Below are positions 29,127 through 41,800 of a stretch of DNA of 64,000 nucleotides, piece by piece (positions within the stretch are counted from its first letter, which is position 1; each line of letters starts with the position of its first letter). This stretch comes from Earliella scabrosa. Lineage: Eukaryota; Basidiomycota; Agaricomycetes; Polyporales; Polyporaceae. The DNA is taken from NCBI GenBank assembly GCA_022605405.1, contig JABYQQ010000014.1, forward strand, positions 1,240,001 through 1,304,000, given 5' to 3'. A program made the position numbers and the translations under genes. The notes below the pieces were generated by a model. It ran no database searches and was not told the DNA's origin. It saw nothing but the letters and a program-made list of their open reading frames with translations.

Positions 29127-30359
29127 GTTTACGGGTTGTAACCAAGCGAGCGAGTCCTAGTTGGCTTGTAGCTACACAAACCTGCAGCGTGCGAGGAACG
29201 CAGGGGACAGGGAGGATGACAAGACAGCACAGACTGCGCGAGACTGCGCGGGCTGAGCAGAGTGTTGAGGCGATGGAGAGGACAGTAGCGCGCGGCACTT
29301 GCCGAACGGGCTCGACGTCGACGTCTCTCAGGCCATCCCAAGTTGAACCTTAACGTTAACCGCTCTCCGGACGAGTCTTGCAGTAGCCTGAACATCGACG
29401 TCGTTGGCTGCTGTCTATGTGCTTACCTCTGCTGCAGATAAATTGCAGATGATGACATCAAGTTCCTCAGCGAATTCGCCTTCGCAAGCTTAGGCTGTCG
29501 TCACACGCACTATCCACTAGCAATGGCTGCTTGACTTCCTAGGTGCGTGTATGATACCAGGACCTGAATACTGACGGTCTTATTGCTTTGCAGCTGACAG
29601 CGTACATCTTCGATCGTTGAGCGAGGACATGCTTCCTGAGCTCGAGCAGGCCGGGCCAGCGGACCTTGCTGAATTGTCGACCCGGCTGCTTCGTCTACCG
29701 CGCCTCCATAGTAGTATGCTATGGTCACTGAACATGTTGCGAAGTAGGCACACTCATTGTCCACCCTGCCGTGTCACCAATTCGATGACGGATTAGCCAA
29801 CTGGAGCATCTAACTGTATTCATCCAGAATTTCTCTGATTCTCATCGCCTCGTCTCTTTCCGCTCATGCCCGGGTGCTCCCCGTCCTCGTCCGACACATA
29901 TGAGCCACTCCGCGTTGTCTTGTGTGTGAAGGGCGGATGACGCGTGCCCGGGCGAAGACGACGCTCAACGCTTTGCAGACGCCCAAGAAGTCAGACTATT
30001 TGGGCGTCTGCAAAGCGGTCCTTGATGATTATCACCGCCCGACGCTTTGCCATCTACGTCGGGGCGTGAATTACATCGCTATCGCCTCGCTTAGCCTCTG
30101 CGACGCTTTTCCGGCATCCCAGAAAGGAAATTCACGCCTCTGAACGCTGCAACGGCACAGTCACTAGGGCGGGAGGACGCTTTGCAGACGCTACCAGCAG
30201 CGAGTTCTTTGTCCCAGAGGCAGTTAAAATGCGGCCCACATCCTCCAAACTCGATGTTCGTGGCCCCGAACACACTTTCCTCCCACCTCCTCGCAAACCG
30301 CTCTCCAGCGACGCCCCACTCACCTCACTTCCTCATCCCAAACCTCCCCGCCCATACCA
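29127..30359. other. Intergenic region between divergent genes
   Basis: This 1.2 kb spacer is upstream of both VPS26 (minus) and the zinc-finger gene (plus). No gene was seen. It holds the GACGCTTTGC repeat cluster at 29967-30191, described separately. Confidence 0.4.
29967..30191. repeat. Cluster of ACGCTTTGC repeats with a strong hairpin
   Basis: CGCTTTGCAGACGCCCAA (29969-29986) is followed by its inverted copy at 30001-30017 after a loop of about 15 bases, an 17-18 bp perfect stem. A third copy of CGCTTTGCAGACGC lies at 30178-30191 in direct orientation. Partial copies GACGCTTTGCC (near 30040) and GACGCTTTTCC (near 30100) lie between. Copies in both orientations over 225 bp suggest binding sites for one protein or the remnant of a small foldback element. 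No flanking duplication was found. Confidence 0.6.
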
Positions 30360-31379
30360 ATGGCCTACTTCACATCGCTGACCTCTGACTCCATCTTCGA
30401 TGCTGCGAGGTGAGCATCCTCGCTCTCTCGTCGCTCACCGATGCGCTGACGCCCATATAGTCTCATCGAAGTATCCCTCGTTGACGATCCCACCTCGAAT
30501 TGGTTCGACTTTGACGCGTACAACGAAGACATCTTCGCCACAAGTGCCGTGTACGACATCCAGCCCTTCCAGACGGTCGAGGAGGTCGACCCCTACCTCC
30601 AATCCGCACCCGTATACCCCCTCGCGGCTGGCTACCCTACTGCCGTTGCCTCACACCCAGCTCACCTTGAACGTCATTCCATCTCACCTTCGGTCTTCCT
30701 CCATCCTCTGGATGAGTGGTTCGCTTCCCAAGTAGAGACACACACGACTATCGACGCAACAGCGCTCCCTAGCTCGCCTTCCTCCGCGGAGTCCTCCATC
30801 AACCACGAATCCCCTTCGTCCACGCACACCTGCGAGTCCTCTACCACGCGTCCGCTCAAGCGCAAGGCCGACGACTCGGACTACGAGGACGACGCCTCCT
30901 CGTGCTGCTCCGAGTACATCCCCCACCGTCCCGCGAAGCGTTCCGCGCCCTCTAAGAAGGCCGCTCCCTCCCCGCTCCCCACCCACCTCCAGCCCATCAA
31001 GGTGTCGTCCGCGACGCTCCCGCGCTGCCCGATGCCCGGCTGCGGCGTCGTCCTCGAGGACAAGGACTCGGCCTGGCGCGGCCACTTCAAGAAGGTCCAC
31101 CACGACGAGCTCTGCCTCACGTCCAACTGCCGCGGACCCCACGCCGGCCCGTGCAAGGCGCGGTGCCCGTTCCCACTCCCCGAGTGCAAGTCGTGCGCGA
31201 GCGGCGCGATGACGATCGAGAGCGTCGGGCGGCACCTCCTCAACATCCACATCAAGGTCACGTACCGCTGCCCGCTGTGCGGGCTGCAGAACCAGTGGCG
31301 CGAGTCCGCGTGCGTGCGTCACATCAAGAAGTGCGCGGAGAGGCACGGGAAGGCGGCGAAGAAGCGTGGTGACCTCTAA
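30360..31379 (+). CDS. C2H2-type zinc-finger protein, probable transcription factor
   Basis: Exons 30360-30409 and 30461-31379 give 322 residues (MAYFTSLTSDSIFDAASLIE). The first 120 residues are Pro/Ser/acidic. A nuclear-localisation-like stretch (RPLKRKADDSDYEDD, HRPAKRSAPSKKA) follows. The C-terminal 110 residues hold the Cys/His pairs: CPMPGCGVVLEDKDSAWRGH with FKKVHHD, CKARCPFPLPECKSC with VGRHLLNIH, and YRCPLCGLQNQWRESACVRH with IKKC. Two or three fingers, some with atypical spacing, fit a DNA-binding regulator. The target is unknown. The start is the only ATG in frame before the intron. Proteins with this layout are common in mushroom genomes and mostly unstudied. Confidence 0.8.
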
Positions 31380-31602
31380 CTGAGGACGCGTCGAGTGTAT
31401 AGACCCTTCGTTCTTCTACTTTTGCTTTGGCCAGCTATACTTCGTTCTGTTCTGCCGAGTGCTGTTGTATATTTAGAATGACGACTCTCCTCCTGGTCTG
31501 ACATACGTAACATCGTCTAGAACACGCAGAAACTGTCCACTGCGAGCACCGGCACATACAGCAGGGGTGGTAATTGCTAGCCAAATCTACACGGGCAGTG
31601 AT

Positions 31603-34600
31603 CTACTTCGATCCTTTCGGCTTGCAATGCGGCTTATGCTCCGGCCAATGGGCCTTCTGACACTTTTGAGAGCAATATATCGCCCTCAGACACCGCGAGC
31701 ACCTCTTCATGTCGTACTTCTGCTTTCCGCACACGCAGCACCGCGGCGTGGGTCCCGGGACTGCTTTCGGCTTGCCGTCCGCATCCACAATCCTCGCCCG
31801 TCTCAGGAACTTGCGCAGCATCGGCTCCAGATACCACACCGGGAAAAGCGGCGACAGCGCGATGCGCGTCACATGGGGGGTCATCGGGGCCCACAGCGCG
31901 TCCCTCTGCATCCCCTCGACGTCCTTCCCGCGCCCGCAGCTGCAGAGCGGGTCCCCAGCGTGCAGCTCCGTCTGAAGCGGGATGCGGCCCGTGGTCTTGT
32001 ACTCGCAGTTCGGCCCGTGCGACCAGGTGCGGCAGCGCTCCGCGAGCGCGGGCAGAAGCCGCTTCCAGGTGCGCATCTCCTCTCCGTACACGGAGACGGT
32101 CCCAACCTGCTGCCGGCGGATGAGCGGCTGGAGGAGGGCGTGCGTGAGCGGGGGCGCGATGGTGAGCACGTACGCGTCGCCGACGACGGTGTGCGCGGTG
32201 AGGTCGTACCGGAGGTGGCTCATGAAGAGGAACGTGTCGCAGGGGCCGGGGTCGGTGTCGGGCGTGGTGAAGTCGCCCAGGCCGAGCACGCGGAAGGGCA
32301 CGCCTGAGCCGCTGAGCTGCCCGCGGGTCGTGAATGGGCGGTAGAGGAGGCAGAAGATGGAGTCTTTGGGGAGGGGCCAGGTTTGCGCGGTGATGGCGGC
32401 TTGGTGCCTGCAGGAGGCCTTGATGGCGTTGTCGAACATGGAGAGCTGAGACCAGACGTGCTCATCGAGCCAGTCGTTGAGGGTGGGGGCGGCGGGGTTG
32501 ACAATGGGCATGCGGTCGAGGTTGACGCGGTGTATGCTCCACGGAAAGGTCAGGCCCCCGTGCGAGACGGTAGGCACGGAGTCGCGCATGTACCCGCCGG
32601 GTTCGTACCAGATCTTGGCTAGAGGCGCGAACAGCTAGTTGTCCCATCAGGAAGATCAGCATAAATGCACGGTCGCTGTATGTGCCGACTCACCTCGAAT
32701 GTGATGTCGTTCGCCATCGAGGACGACTGAACCTTCGATTTAGATGCCGAGACTGGTAGGGGAAATACAACAACTTGCTCGTGTCCCGCGAATGACACGC
32801 GCAACGCACAAGGGGAGGCTTGTGTGATTAGTGTCGCCGTCATGGATGGATCAGAAGCAATCCCGGCTCTGACATCAGGATTGTCGACCTCGATACCAGC
32901 GGTGAAACCTGTGATCTTCTCGTAGGGCTCATCGTCGTCTTCATCGATCTCCATTTTGACTCTCACAAACAGCTGCTTTCCGATAGCAAGTTGACCTGGT
33001 ACAGCCTGCTGAGGTGGTCGATGGCGGGACAACCATGCACATGGCGAGGGCGAGAACGCCGACGGTAGGCATTCTTCTGGGGTAACGATGACCGACTGGC
33101 GATCCTCAAAGTGCACCTCGAAGAGATTGATTCGTATAGTAGGGTCTCCGTCATCCGGTGTGAGCAAGGCTTTTCCGGGAGCCACGAGCAGGAACACTTC
33201 TATGAATGGTTGTGGGCGTTCCATTTGAAGATCCGGTTCCATGAGTATCGCGGTACAGATGACAAACGAAAGGATCAGGTCCGAAGCGCCGCGAATCCCA
33301 TCCGGATCTTCATCTACCTGAATGCGAGGGGCGGAGTCTGTACCGATATCTGTTGCTCGACCGAAGGTGGCGTTGATGCATTGGTACCAACTGAGCCTCA
33401 GGATGCCGGTCATTGAGATAGCCAGCGGTGAGTTGCCGACATGACTGACGATAGGGGAGAAGTCGCGGTCGCGGAGATGTGCCCGTGGAACGATGACTGT
33501 GACGCGAACGAGTGGCGGAATAGTTTCCCACTGGGATATGCGACCCGTTGATGGCCTTCCGAAGTCGTTAATGCCCTCGATGGAACACACTCCGAGGCGA
33601 TGGAGTTGAGCGAAGAATTCTACTTCACTGAGAAGATCGAATTTCATCCCGCGTCGCGGCGCGAGTATGGTCGTCATGACTTCGTTCCAGTAGTCCTCTG
33701 AGTCGCAAAACCGATCCTTGACACAGCGTAGGAAGCGGGCGAAGGTTTCTCTGGTGTACAGAAGGAACTCGGGGATGTCGGATTCTCGTCGCCAGGAGTC
33801 CAGGTGAACTGTCAGACAAAACGACCACAGCATGTCGCCAAACATCCGCGTATACACCTCTTGTAGGCGTGAAGCCAGCTGAGCGGGTTCCTGGAAAGCG
33901 ATATTGGGAGGAGGGTATTGGCGAGCGACACGGTCACCAGAGGACGGTCTCTTCCAGACGAGAATCTCGTGGCGACGTGTGTGGGTCCTGTCACCGAATG
34001 TGAGTGTCTCGTGGGCATTGTAGCGCGAAGTGAATCCAGTGAGGTAGTCAACGGGACAGAGGTCGAACCACAAAGCAACCTCAGTGAATTGTTCGAACCG
34101 ATATCCAGGGACATTCGTCTTTTCGTTGTGCTGCCATGCGATCAGAGATTCGGTATAGAGGACGCTATCGCAGTTGGAGGACAAGGAAAGCAGTGGGGTG
34201 GTCGACGCAAGGAGATTGAACATCCCGACAGTATCCCAGAGAGTGGCAGTGTCGATAACCTCGAAGGTAGTCGGCGCACCACCATGGACGTACTCCTCCT
34301 CGCTGAGCATCATTGGATGCATGCTCCACGATCCCACGGGTGTATGCAGATCGAGAGCTTGAGCTCGTCCAAACTCCTCGAGTGCCGACGCGACCACTAG
34401 CGGGTCTCCTAGTAAAAGACGAACTGTGATGCGGCCGTCCCTCCGCGTCAGGGCTAAATGAAGAGAGTTACACCAGTCCCCGAACTCCTTCCGAACCGCC
34501 TCGACGAGATTTGCTGCAGTGACCGCCGCCGGATCGCCATCGCCAAACAAAGGTGCAGGATGAAAGGGAGTGAGCGGGTCGACACAGGGATGTACGACGG

Positions 34601-35493
34601 AGGCTGGACCATGTCTCGATTGATGGAACGTGGGATTGAGATGCGTCGCCAAAGCGAGGTCCCGCTCCTCGGTGTATGTTGTCCCTGTTTCTCGGAAGGT
34701 CTTGTATACCTCGTCGAAGACGCGGCGCGCTTGCTTGTGCATCGGTCCAGCTGCTCGAGCGGAAGAGTGCTGATAAGCCTTGCTGATGTCTGTACTGTCT
34801 TCTACCCGAGCGTGTTGCGCAAATCGTCGGCTGTGGGCCTCCGCGTCCTCAGAGTCATCGGGGTCTCGATTCGGAGAGGTGTCCGGCCGTGGCACGACGT
34901 GTGATTCTTTGTCCGCATAGAGTAACAGATACCGTCGGACTTCAGACAGGGTGTAATCGGAGCCAAAGCGAAGGAATTTGCCATAGTCCGACTGACTCCA
35001 ATGTTGGATGCTCTGCGCAGCGGCCGCTAATTTGCGACTGTGGGACACTAGCTCAGAAGAGGAGAGTTCGTCTAGGCGGATGTGTGACATAATGTTCCAG
35101 ATCACATCCGAAGGAGTACCATCATAGATCATGGTGATAAGAAGAGTGGCTCTTGCTGAGAATATGCATAAGCCTTGACCGTCAGGCTACCGTGCGGCGC
35201 TATGGAGACTGACCTAGGATACCAGGGTCAATGTCAGAGCAAGTGAAGTCTAGCCTCCGTTGCGCTGCAAGTGTGCACATAAGCGACAATCCCGAGCGTA
35301 CAAAGAAAGTGAGACACTCACAATCCACAGGCTCGCAGAAAACAGTAAAGAGCACATTGCGACAGTCGGTGCAATTCAGCAGCAGGATGTTCGCGGATGC
35401 TTCGGGGGGTAGGTCACGGGTGAGGCAGCTCGCGCTAGTAGTCCCTATAGGCTCAAAGTAGTGTTCTGTGGGCCAGAAGATGGGGACCGTCAT
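31603..35493 (-). CDS. MYND zinc-finger protein with DUF4470-type N-terminus
   Basis: Four exons (35493-35322, 35264-35214, 35155-32694, 32634-31603) give 1,238 residues with frames closing exactly. The N-terminus reads MTVPIFWPTEHYFEPIGTTS and CLTRDLPPEASANILLLNCT, then DCRNVLFTVFCEP and RRLDFTCSDIDPGIL. This is the DUF4470 pattern common in mushroom MYND proteins. IWNIMSHIRLDELSSSEL and YGKFLRFGSDYTLSEVRRYL follow. The middle 800 residues are poorly conserved. The C-terminal MYND finger (CCVCGKQKYDMKRCSRCLRA, then IYCSQKCQKAHWPEHKPHC) has all eight metal ligands in order. MYND fingers bind proline-rich partners; the role of this family is unknown. It is the third DUF4470-type gene in the window, with a different architecture from the TPR pair. 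Confidence 0.88.
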
Positions 35494-36251
35494 CTTGCAG
35501 GTGGTAGTGACAGGAGAAAGAAGACGATAGAGTATTTCTCGCCGCTTACTGCAATGTTCAGAATGATACGGAATCTCGTTTTGCGTGCGCGCGAGCGCTA
35601 CCCGCTCATGTGGCTGTACCGGTCAACCGGAGACTTACAAGAAGCCGACTCCGAAAAGTGGTGACTGGTCACACATCTCTGCATTGGCACGAGGAGCCCA
35701 CATTAAAGGCTCGGAAGACCTGCAGAAATGCTTGCTTATGATCCGTATAAATGCGCGCACAACATCCTGCTGAGTCGTCCTGTTATAAGAGAGGAACACG
35801 GGGTCACAAGAAGTGACTGGATGTCACCGCGTGACCCTAAGGCCGCTCGGTCCTCCAGGCCCGGGATCCGAGTCCTCCAGACGCCGGATCAAGCGCGGGC
35901 GCGGGCGTGCGCACGAAAACGCGAATTCCGTATCAATATGAACATTGCAGTAAGGCACGATTAGACGCCCATATAGGACAATGGAACATTCATTGTAACA
36001 TTGGCCACCGAGAACTGCTCATCTCGGCTTGTGGGACCACGGAACATCATCAATCCTATTGGACGTTGTAGAACCAAAGACTGGATACGTTGTGTACGAG
36101 GATTAGAAACATGTGTAGGATGTAGTAAGAGTGCGTGTCCGTAAGTCCAATGTATCATGCGTCCATGTCGTAAGGGAATGGCACATGCAGCCTGCTTACG
36201 AGGCTGAGGCGTAAGTGCGATGTGTCAACCATGGACAATCCCGCGCGCCCT
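35494..36251. other. Intergenic region, nothing recognised
   Basis: About 760 bp upstream of the MYND gene and downstream of the hydrolase gene. Only short frames without protein-like composition. No repeat was seen. Confidence 0.4.
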
Positions 36252-38550
36252 TCATTGACGTCGTCCGAGAACGTACGAAGAGAGCTGGCGCACGCTCTCA
36301 CGCAAATCACTGCCTTGTGCAGCGAGCGACTTGACGTTCTCAGTTGCAGCAATAACACCGCCTGTCTCCTCGGGCTCAGGGAAGGCAGAGCCATCCACCG
36401 CGCAGATGGTTCCCTCCGTAGGGAGCGTGCCGTTCGCGAAGAACGCGTTCAGGTTCTGCATCGTGCACGCAGAAGGCAGAGCCAAAGAGGTATGCTTCGG
36501 GTGAGACGTACATGTCAGTATGCTATATGCATTGCTGGATGCGGTACTCACCCCAGGACCGTCCTGTACGAGTAACGCTGCGGAGTCACCGAGTACTTGT
36601 TCCACGATTTTCGCGTTCGAAAGAGGCGTCACCGGATCGCCCTAGACACATCAGTAGGTTAGGACAAGCCTCCTATAATTGTAAATCGCACATACAGTGT
36701 TGCTGACGATCAGAACGGGGTTCTTCAGGGTGTTGTTCCATGGACCGAGGAACTTCTCCGGCGGGCTGACAGGCCAGTACTGACAACCACTGTCCGCCTC
36801 CGAGATCGTGACAGCGAAGTTGAAGCGCGTGACGTTGGTGTAGACATCTATCAGTTCGTCGACGGTCTCCTCCGGCGTGGGGGCAGGGAAGGGCTTCTGG
36901 TCGTTGCACGACACCCCGGAGCGCTGGAGGTCGACATATTGTGGAGTGTTGACGGTGTTCAGCACCTCGGACGCGTCTCCCGCCATTGCGGCCGCAAACT
37001 GCTGCGCCGTGGACGGCCAAGAGTCCGGGTTCGTCAAACTACCTATCCAGAAATCTGCAAGCAAGGTCGGAATCAGATGACAGCGCTCAGGTGGGAGTAG
37101 GCCTGTCGGAAGACATACATCGGGCGCGACCAGTGGTGAGGATACCGGGAATAGTTGCATTAGGGACTGGCAAGGGCTGGTCGTAGAGACCGTTTATGAA
37201 AGCCTCAACACGGTTGAAGATGTCCGCAGCCGTGTCGTTCGCCTTCGCCAATGCGCATCCCTTCGGACCGACCTAGGAGAGGACGTCAAAAATTGCCGAC
37301 AATGCATAGATATATGCGCACCTTGGCACAGTCTTGGAAGAAGGACTGGTACGTATTCTCTGTCGAGCTCAGCCAAGTGCGATACCACTTGTAAGGTGGA
37401 ACGTCTACAGGCCCCGAAGTTAGCATGAATCACAAGGTGCGAGCAGCGAGACAAGCACGTACTCGCCCATGCGTCTGCATCCACAACGCCGTCAATCGCA
37501 ACGCGCCCAACCCGCTCCGGGAACCTGAGCGTGAACGTCATCAGCCTCGGTAGTTCCATGAATCGCTGCATGGCTTACATGTTGACAAGGTACTGGCCGA
37601 TCACCGTGCCGTACGACAGCCCGTAGAAGTTACTGCAGCACGGTGCGAACATCAGCAACTCCCGCGACGCCCCCAGCAAAGAGTTGACCACCCACATCAG
37701 AGAGTCTGGTCCATCAAGCCGCGAAGCAATGAAGTCAATGTCGCGGGCGACGGTCGTCGTGCCCATGTACCGCAGCGCGTCGCCCATGTTCTGTCCGCAG
37801 ATCGCGAACTGCGTCTTGTACAGCGCCTCCGCCTCGCGCTGCTGCGCGATGAGGTGGAAGCGGTTCTGTGGGTCGCTCAAGTCCCCTCCAACGTCGTACC
37901 CCTGGCCCAGCACCGTATTCGCGATGAATGCGGCACGCGCCTCCTTGCTCGGGAAGCACTGCGTTGTAGGCCTGCACAGTGAACGAGTCCCGTCAGCCTT
38001 CTGACCCATGGGCGAGGCTACTATGCACTGCCTACTCGGTCTGACCAATCCCGCGCGGGTCGAACCCAATGATGTCGTACTCGTTGCCCGTCTGTGAATC
38101 AAAAATGGCGGAAGTCAGCGCTCCGAAGATTGCTATAGCAGGTCCGGACACAGAGCTCACCACCAACTGCTGAAGCACGGACCCGGCGTTGATCGCGAGC
38201 CCTACTCCAGGCCCGCCAGGCCCTCCAGGGTTCACAAAGACGCTACCCTTGCGGTTCGGGCCCGTCGCGTTGTACCGTCCAAGCGCGATCTTGGCGACGC
38301 CCGCGCTCGGGTTGGAGTAGTCCAGAGGGACACTGCGACGCGATGGAAAGTCAGCACTCGTCGAGAGCTCGCGCAGGTGCACGTACATTGCGTAGCCGCA
38401 TTCGGCCCCTGGAAGGGCACCGCTTGGACACGACGTGAATACTATATCGCCAGGGTTGCCTTGCACGGGCTGGGGCGCCGCGGCGGTGGAGTTCGTCATG
38501 TAGAGGCTCGCGAGAGCCGCGACCCTCTGCTTCCAACCGTGACCAGGCAT
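36252..38550 (-). CDS. Alpha/beta hydrolase with TAP-like C-terminus (peptidase S33-like)
   Basis: The frame starts MPGHGWKQRVAALASLYM at 38550. It continues through GDIVFTSCPSGALPGAECGY, VPLDYSNPSAGVAKIALGRY and GSVFVNPGGPGGPGVGLAIN (oxyanion-type GGPGGPG). Then come YDIIGFDPRGIGQT and the nucleophile elbow NFYGLSYGTVIGQYLVNM (GLSYG). The C-terminal TAP-like part holds NPVLIVSNT joined to GDPVTPLSNAKIVEQVLGDS, which supplies the Asp, and HTSLALPSACTMQNLNAFF, which supplies the catalytic His. This is the layout of secreted tripeptidyl-aminopeptidase-like hydrolases. These cut short peptides or esters outside the cell; the substrate here is inferred. Nine or so short introns are needed and their borders are approximate. 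The N-terminus is mildly hydrophobic but not a strong signal peptide. Confidence 0.85.
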
Positions 38551-38654
38551 AGCTGCGTTGAATGCACGAGGCGGACCAAAATAAGAAGAAAGAAAGTAGG
38601 GAGGTGAAGCAGAAGAAGAAAAGGGAGTATTCGGGACTCAAGTGCCAGTCGGTC

Positions 38655-38662
38655 CTATATAG
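38655..38662 (-). promoter_or_regulatory. TATA box of the hydrolase gene
   Basis: CTATATAG lies 105 bp upstream of the hydrolase start codon, a typical fungal spacing to leave a short leader. Confidence 0.55.
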
Positions 38663-40166
38663 AACGGAAGCGGACCGAAGACAGGAGCCGCGTGAGGAGC
38701 AACGTATGTAAGCTGAAACGACCGCCCCGTCTCTCCGATTCCGTCGTAGACGATGCGAACGTTGCAACGAGATCCGAGACGCTGGCAGAGACAACTGAAT
38801 GGAGGTCCGAAGGTCAAAGGAAGTGGCAGCTCTGCTCTCGCGGCGACATCACTTATATACCAGTACGGCGGCACGCACTACGCGGCCTCGACCGTCACCA
38901 CCCTTCCCCCGACGCATCAACACATTTCCCTGGCGGCCTGTTCCCGCGCACGACGAATGGTTTCGTGTGATCTGCACTGGCAGAACCTGCCGTGATGGCC
39001 CGCGTCGCGACTCGTGGGCCATATGCACGAAGACTACGCGCCCCCACGCTCTGCGGCCCTCGCACCGCATTGCGGACAAGAGACTTTCAAGGTCATATCG
39101 TCGATCTGGACTCCTGGTGTGGCGAGCGCGCAGTAGGCTGAACAAAGTTGACACTGGTATAGGCAGCGCCTCGGGGGGCATATCATTTCGTACGATAGCC
39201 GTCGGCATCCGTGGGTGGCGCAGCGCGCTGCGGGTTCACCTCACCCGACAGCTTACGCCAATCGTCGGGCTGCTGCCAGCGCCCGGTCTATACATTCGAA
39301 CATGAGCGCGACTCACCGCCTTCAGTCGCACAAATGACCTATCTCTTGTGTGTGTTCAGCTGGTGCAAGGGCGACGATCGGTATGCGGGGCATGAAGAGT
39401 TTACAGGACTCCTCCTCTAGCCAGACTGAGGCTGTCTCACAGTCCCAGGCTAAGTATGAGTCTGTCTCTGGAGTCTGCGGGGAGGGGAAGGCGGATCAGT
39501 GATGGTGACCGTGGCGGTTTCAATTTGACGGAGAGGAGGCGGTGCTGAAGCGCTGATCCGTAGGTCGTCGGGCGCTTGTAACGTCGCACAGGTTCTAACT
39601 AGCAGGAGAAGGGTGAGAACAGCATAGATTGCATAGGGCATAGAATGAGTGATGATAGTACATGTTTGTGGGCGGGCGAGGTGTACTCTAGCGCGTACAC
39701 TATCGCAGCGAAACCTGTTACAGTACAAGTACAATGTGCACGGTCTTCCGGAAGCCGAGTGCGGTTGGGGGCTACTGCTACAACAACAGAATGAAACGGC
39801 GACGGACATCGTCGGGTTACAACAGGAGTCAGGGAACAAGGGCAAATACGAATGAAATAACTTACGCGCCCACCAATCGAACGCCACCTCTTGCGCCGGC
39901 ACTGCTGCCGGCGTGGGGCGGGGCGCGAGACGGGGAGCCCAAATACCAAATAGTATGTGCAGAGAAGAGCGAGGAGAGTGAGGGGGGCCTGGAAGCGCGG
40001 CGATGCGCCCCATGCGAATAACAGTGACGAAGAGGGTCCGAAGGCGAAGGGAGTGAGAAGTCGTCCATGCGGAGAGAAGGGCCGGGGAGGTTGGGTGAGA
40101 AGGGAAGTAGTCGCTGCTGGAAAGCGACCGCGAGACCGGCGTCGCAGGACCAGGCACAACCCGCGT
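38663..40166. other. Intergenic region, nothing recognised
   Basis: About 1.5 kb. Long overlapping frames at 39450-40250 on both strands are Ser/Pro/Arg-rich and look compositional. A small minus-strand hydrophobic frame at 39640-39450 (YAIYAVLTLLLLVRT) could be a short secreted protein but has no other support. Confidence 0.3.
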
Positions 40167-41800
40167 TCACGTGAAGACGTTCGCGATCTCCCTCCGATGC
40201 GGGGAAACAACACAGAGCGTGATGAATGTGCCAAAGAAGAATCCCGTTAGCAGCGCCGACGCCGTGCGCGCGTAGTAGTCCATGTTTGACTCGCCCTCAA
40301 TCGCTGGGGGCGGGCTGAACACTTTGCGCGCCGCCTCAGCGATGGGCGAGGTCTGGATGGACTCGGAGAGCGTCGTCCTTGCTTTCGGCGTTTGCGCCTC
40401 TGCCTCGGCTTCGGGAGCGGAAACATCGCTCCTTTCCACGGCCTTTCCCTTCCCTTCTCTTGTGTCTGCGCGAAGCGGGGGTGTAGGAAGCGGCGTTGGG
40501 ATAGAGAGGAGCTGGGGCTTGCGCACGATTATCGGCTCCGGCCTCGGCTTCAGCGAAAAGACGGGCTCCAGGTTCACCATCGTCTCATCCTCGTCGATGA
40601 CCGAGGCAGTCGACGACGTCGAGGACTCGGAGGGGATGGAGAACGACGAGCGTGGACCGCCTTGCGTCTGGAACGTGCGCGCAAGGTGCTCGAGGCCGCC
40701 CACGATGTCCTGCATCCGTGTTGCGTCTGCAAGCGCCTGGGTGCGGCGTGCCTCGCGCGCTTCCTCGCCCACGATGTGCACGAGGCACCTGATGAGGTCT
40801 TTGATTTCGGGGTGCTCGCGGACCCACCAGAGCCCGGGCCAGCGCGCGATGCTCTGGGAGAGCTCGCACGCGAGCGCGGTCGCCGTCGTGAAGTCGTCCG
40901 TGGCGAGTCGATGGAACCAGGGACGGATCATCGCGATCGCGAGGCGCACCGCGCCTGCTGTGGTGTCGCGGAGCCGACGGTCGACGGGCATGCGGAGGAA
41001 CCGCTCGGACATCTCCTGGCAGAAGACGCGGTAGCTGTACTTCTTGCGCTCGTAGTCCCAGCCCACGCGGCTTATCGGCGTGTCTTTCAGGACGGACGGA
41101 TCGGGGTTGAGGAAATACGAGGGCAGCTTCGAAAGAATCTGCGTGAGCGGAATCGAGGCTAGCACCGCCGTGCCGGGAACGTAGCCCCAGATAAGCACAT
41201 CTTGTGCTTCCAGGGCGTATCGATACCACTTCCAATGGTCCTGATGACGGCTGTATCGTTCCACGTCAGCACACCGACACGAAAGCACAAAGGCGAGCAC
41301 ACTCACTCCTTGGGTGCACCTTGTCGCAGTAGCTCGACTGCAGTCACAGCTCGTCCCGACAACGCCTTTGCGTCAATGACGGCGATCTCGACAGAGTGCT
41401 TCATGCCGTGATGGTATCTCCGTGTTGCCTCCCAGATCGCCCAGGCGAAGCTGAATGACGTAGAAACGTACGGGGAGGTCGCTCTCGTAGTCCAGTCCAT
41501 GTGTCTCGACACATCGGCGTACGTGTATGTTGATGGCGGGCGATAAGGGGAAACGCTGGAAGCTCGGAACGCCGAGGCAGAGACATTGTCCGCGAAGGCC
41601 TGGCCGACAAAGTACGGCTCGGTGTTGTCGTAGAACGGAGACGGCTCCTTTGGTGTGTGGACACGGAAGAGGAAGGGATTGCTGTCGAGGAGCTGCTCGA
41701 AGGCGACGTCTGCACCGAATCCGTACTGGGGCAAGGCGTTGCGTTCTTGCGGGGACACCTCCGCGGGGCTGCGTGGAACCTCAGAGTCGCCGGCACCCAT
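40167..41800 (-). CDS. DUF7587-like protein with C-terminal membrane anchor
   Basis: Two exons (41800-41307, 41250-40167) give 525 residues. The conserved part is in the first 220: NPFLFRVHTPKEPSPFYD, then YADVSRHMDWTTRATSPYVS, TSFSFAWAIWEATRRY, KHSVEIAVIDAKALSGRAVT and, after the intron, HQDHWKWYRYALEAQDVLIW. I recall this pattern from mushroom proteins annotated with DUF7587; the name is from memory. A helical middle region (TTATALACELSQSIARWPGL) precedes a Ser/Pro-rich linker, and a single hydrophobic segment (ASALLTGFFFGTFITLCVVS) lies near the C-terminus. It may be a tail-anchored membrane protein. Function unknown. The intron acceptor (GATACAG) was chosen because it rejoins the conserved block in phase. 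Confidence 0.75.

Noticed and set aside
36640..36660. CATCAGTAG match in a hydrolase intron
   Set aside because: Only the short word is present, with no partner inverted copy or duplication, so it is not a third element.
39450..40234. Two long minus-strand frames upstream of the DUF7587-like gene's 3' end
   Set aside because: Overlapping low-complexity frames without motif; the hydrophobic 39640-39450 piece alone is too little evidence.
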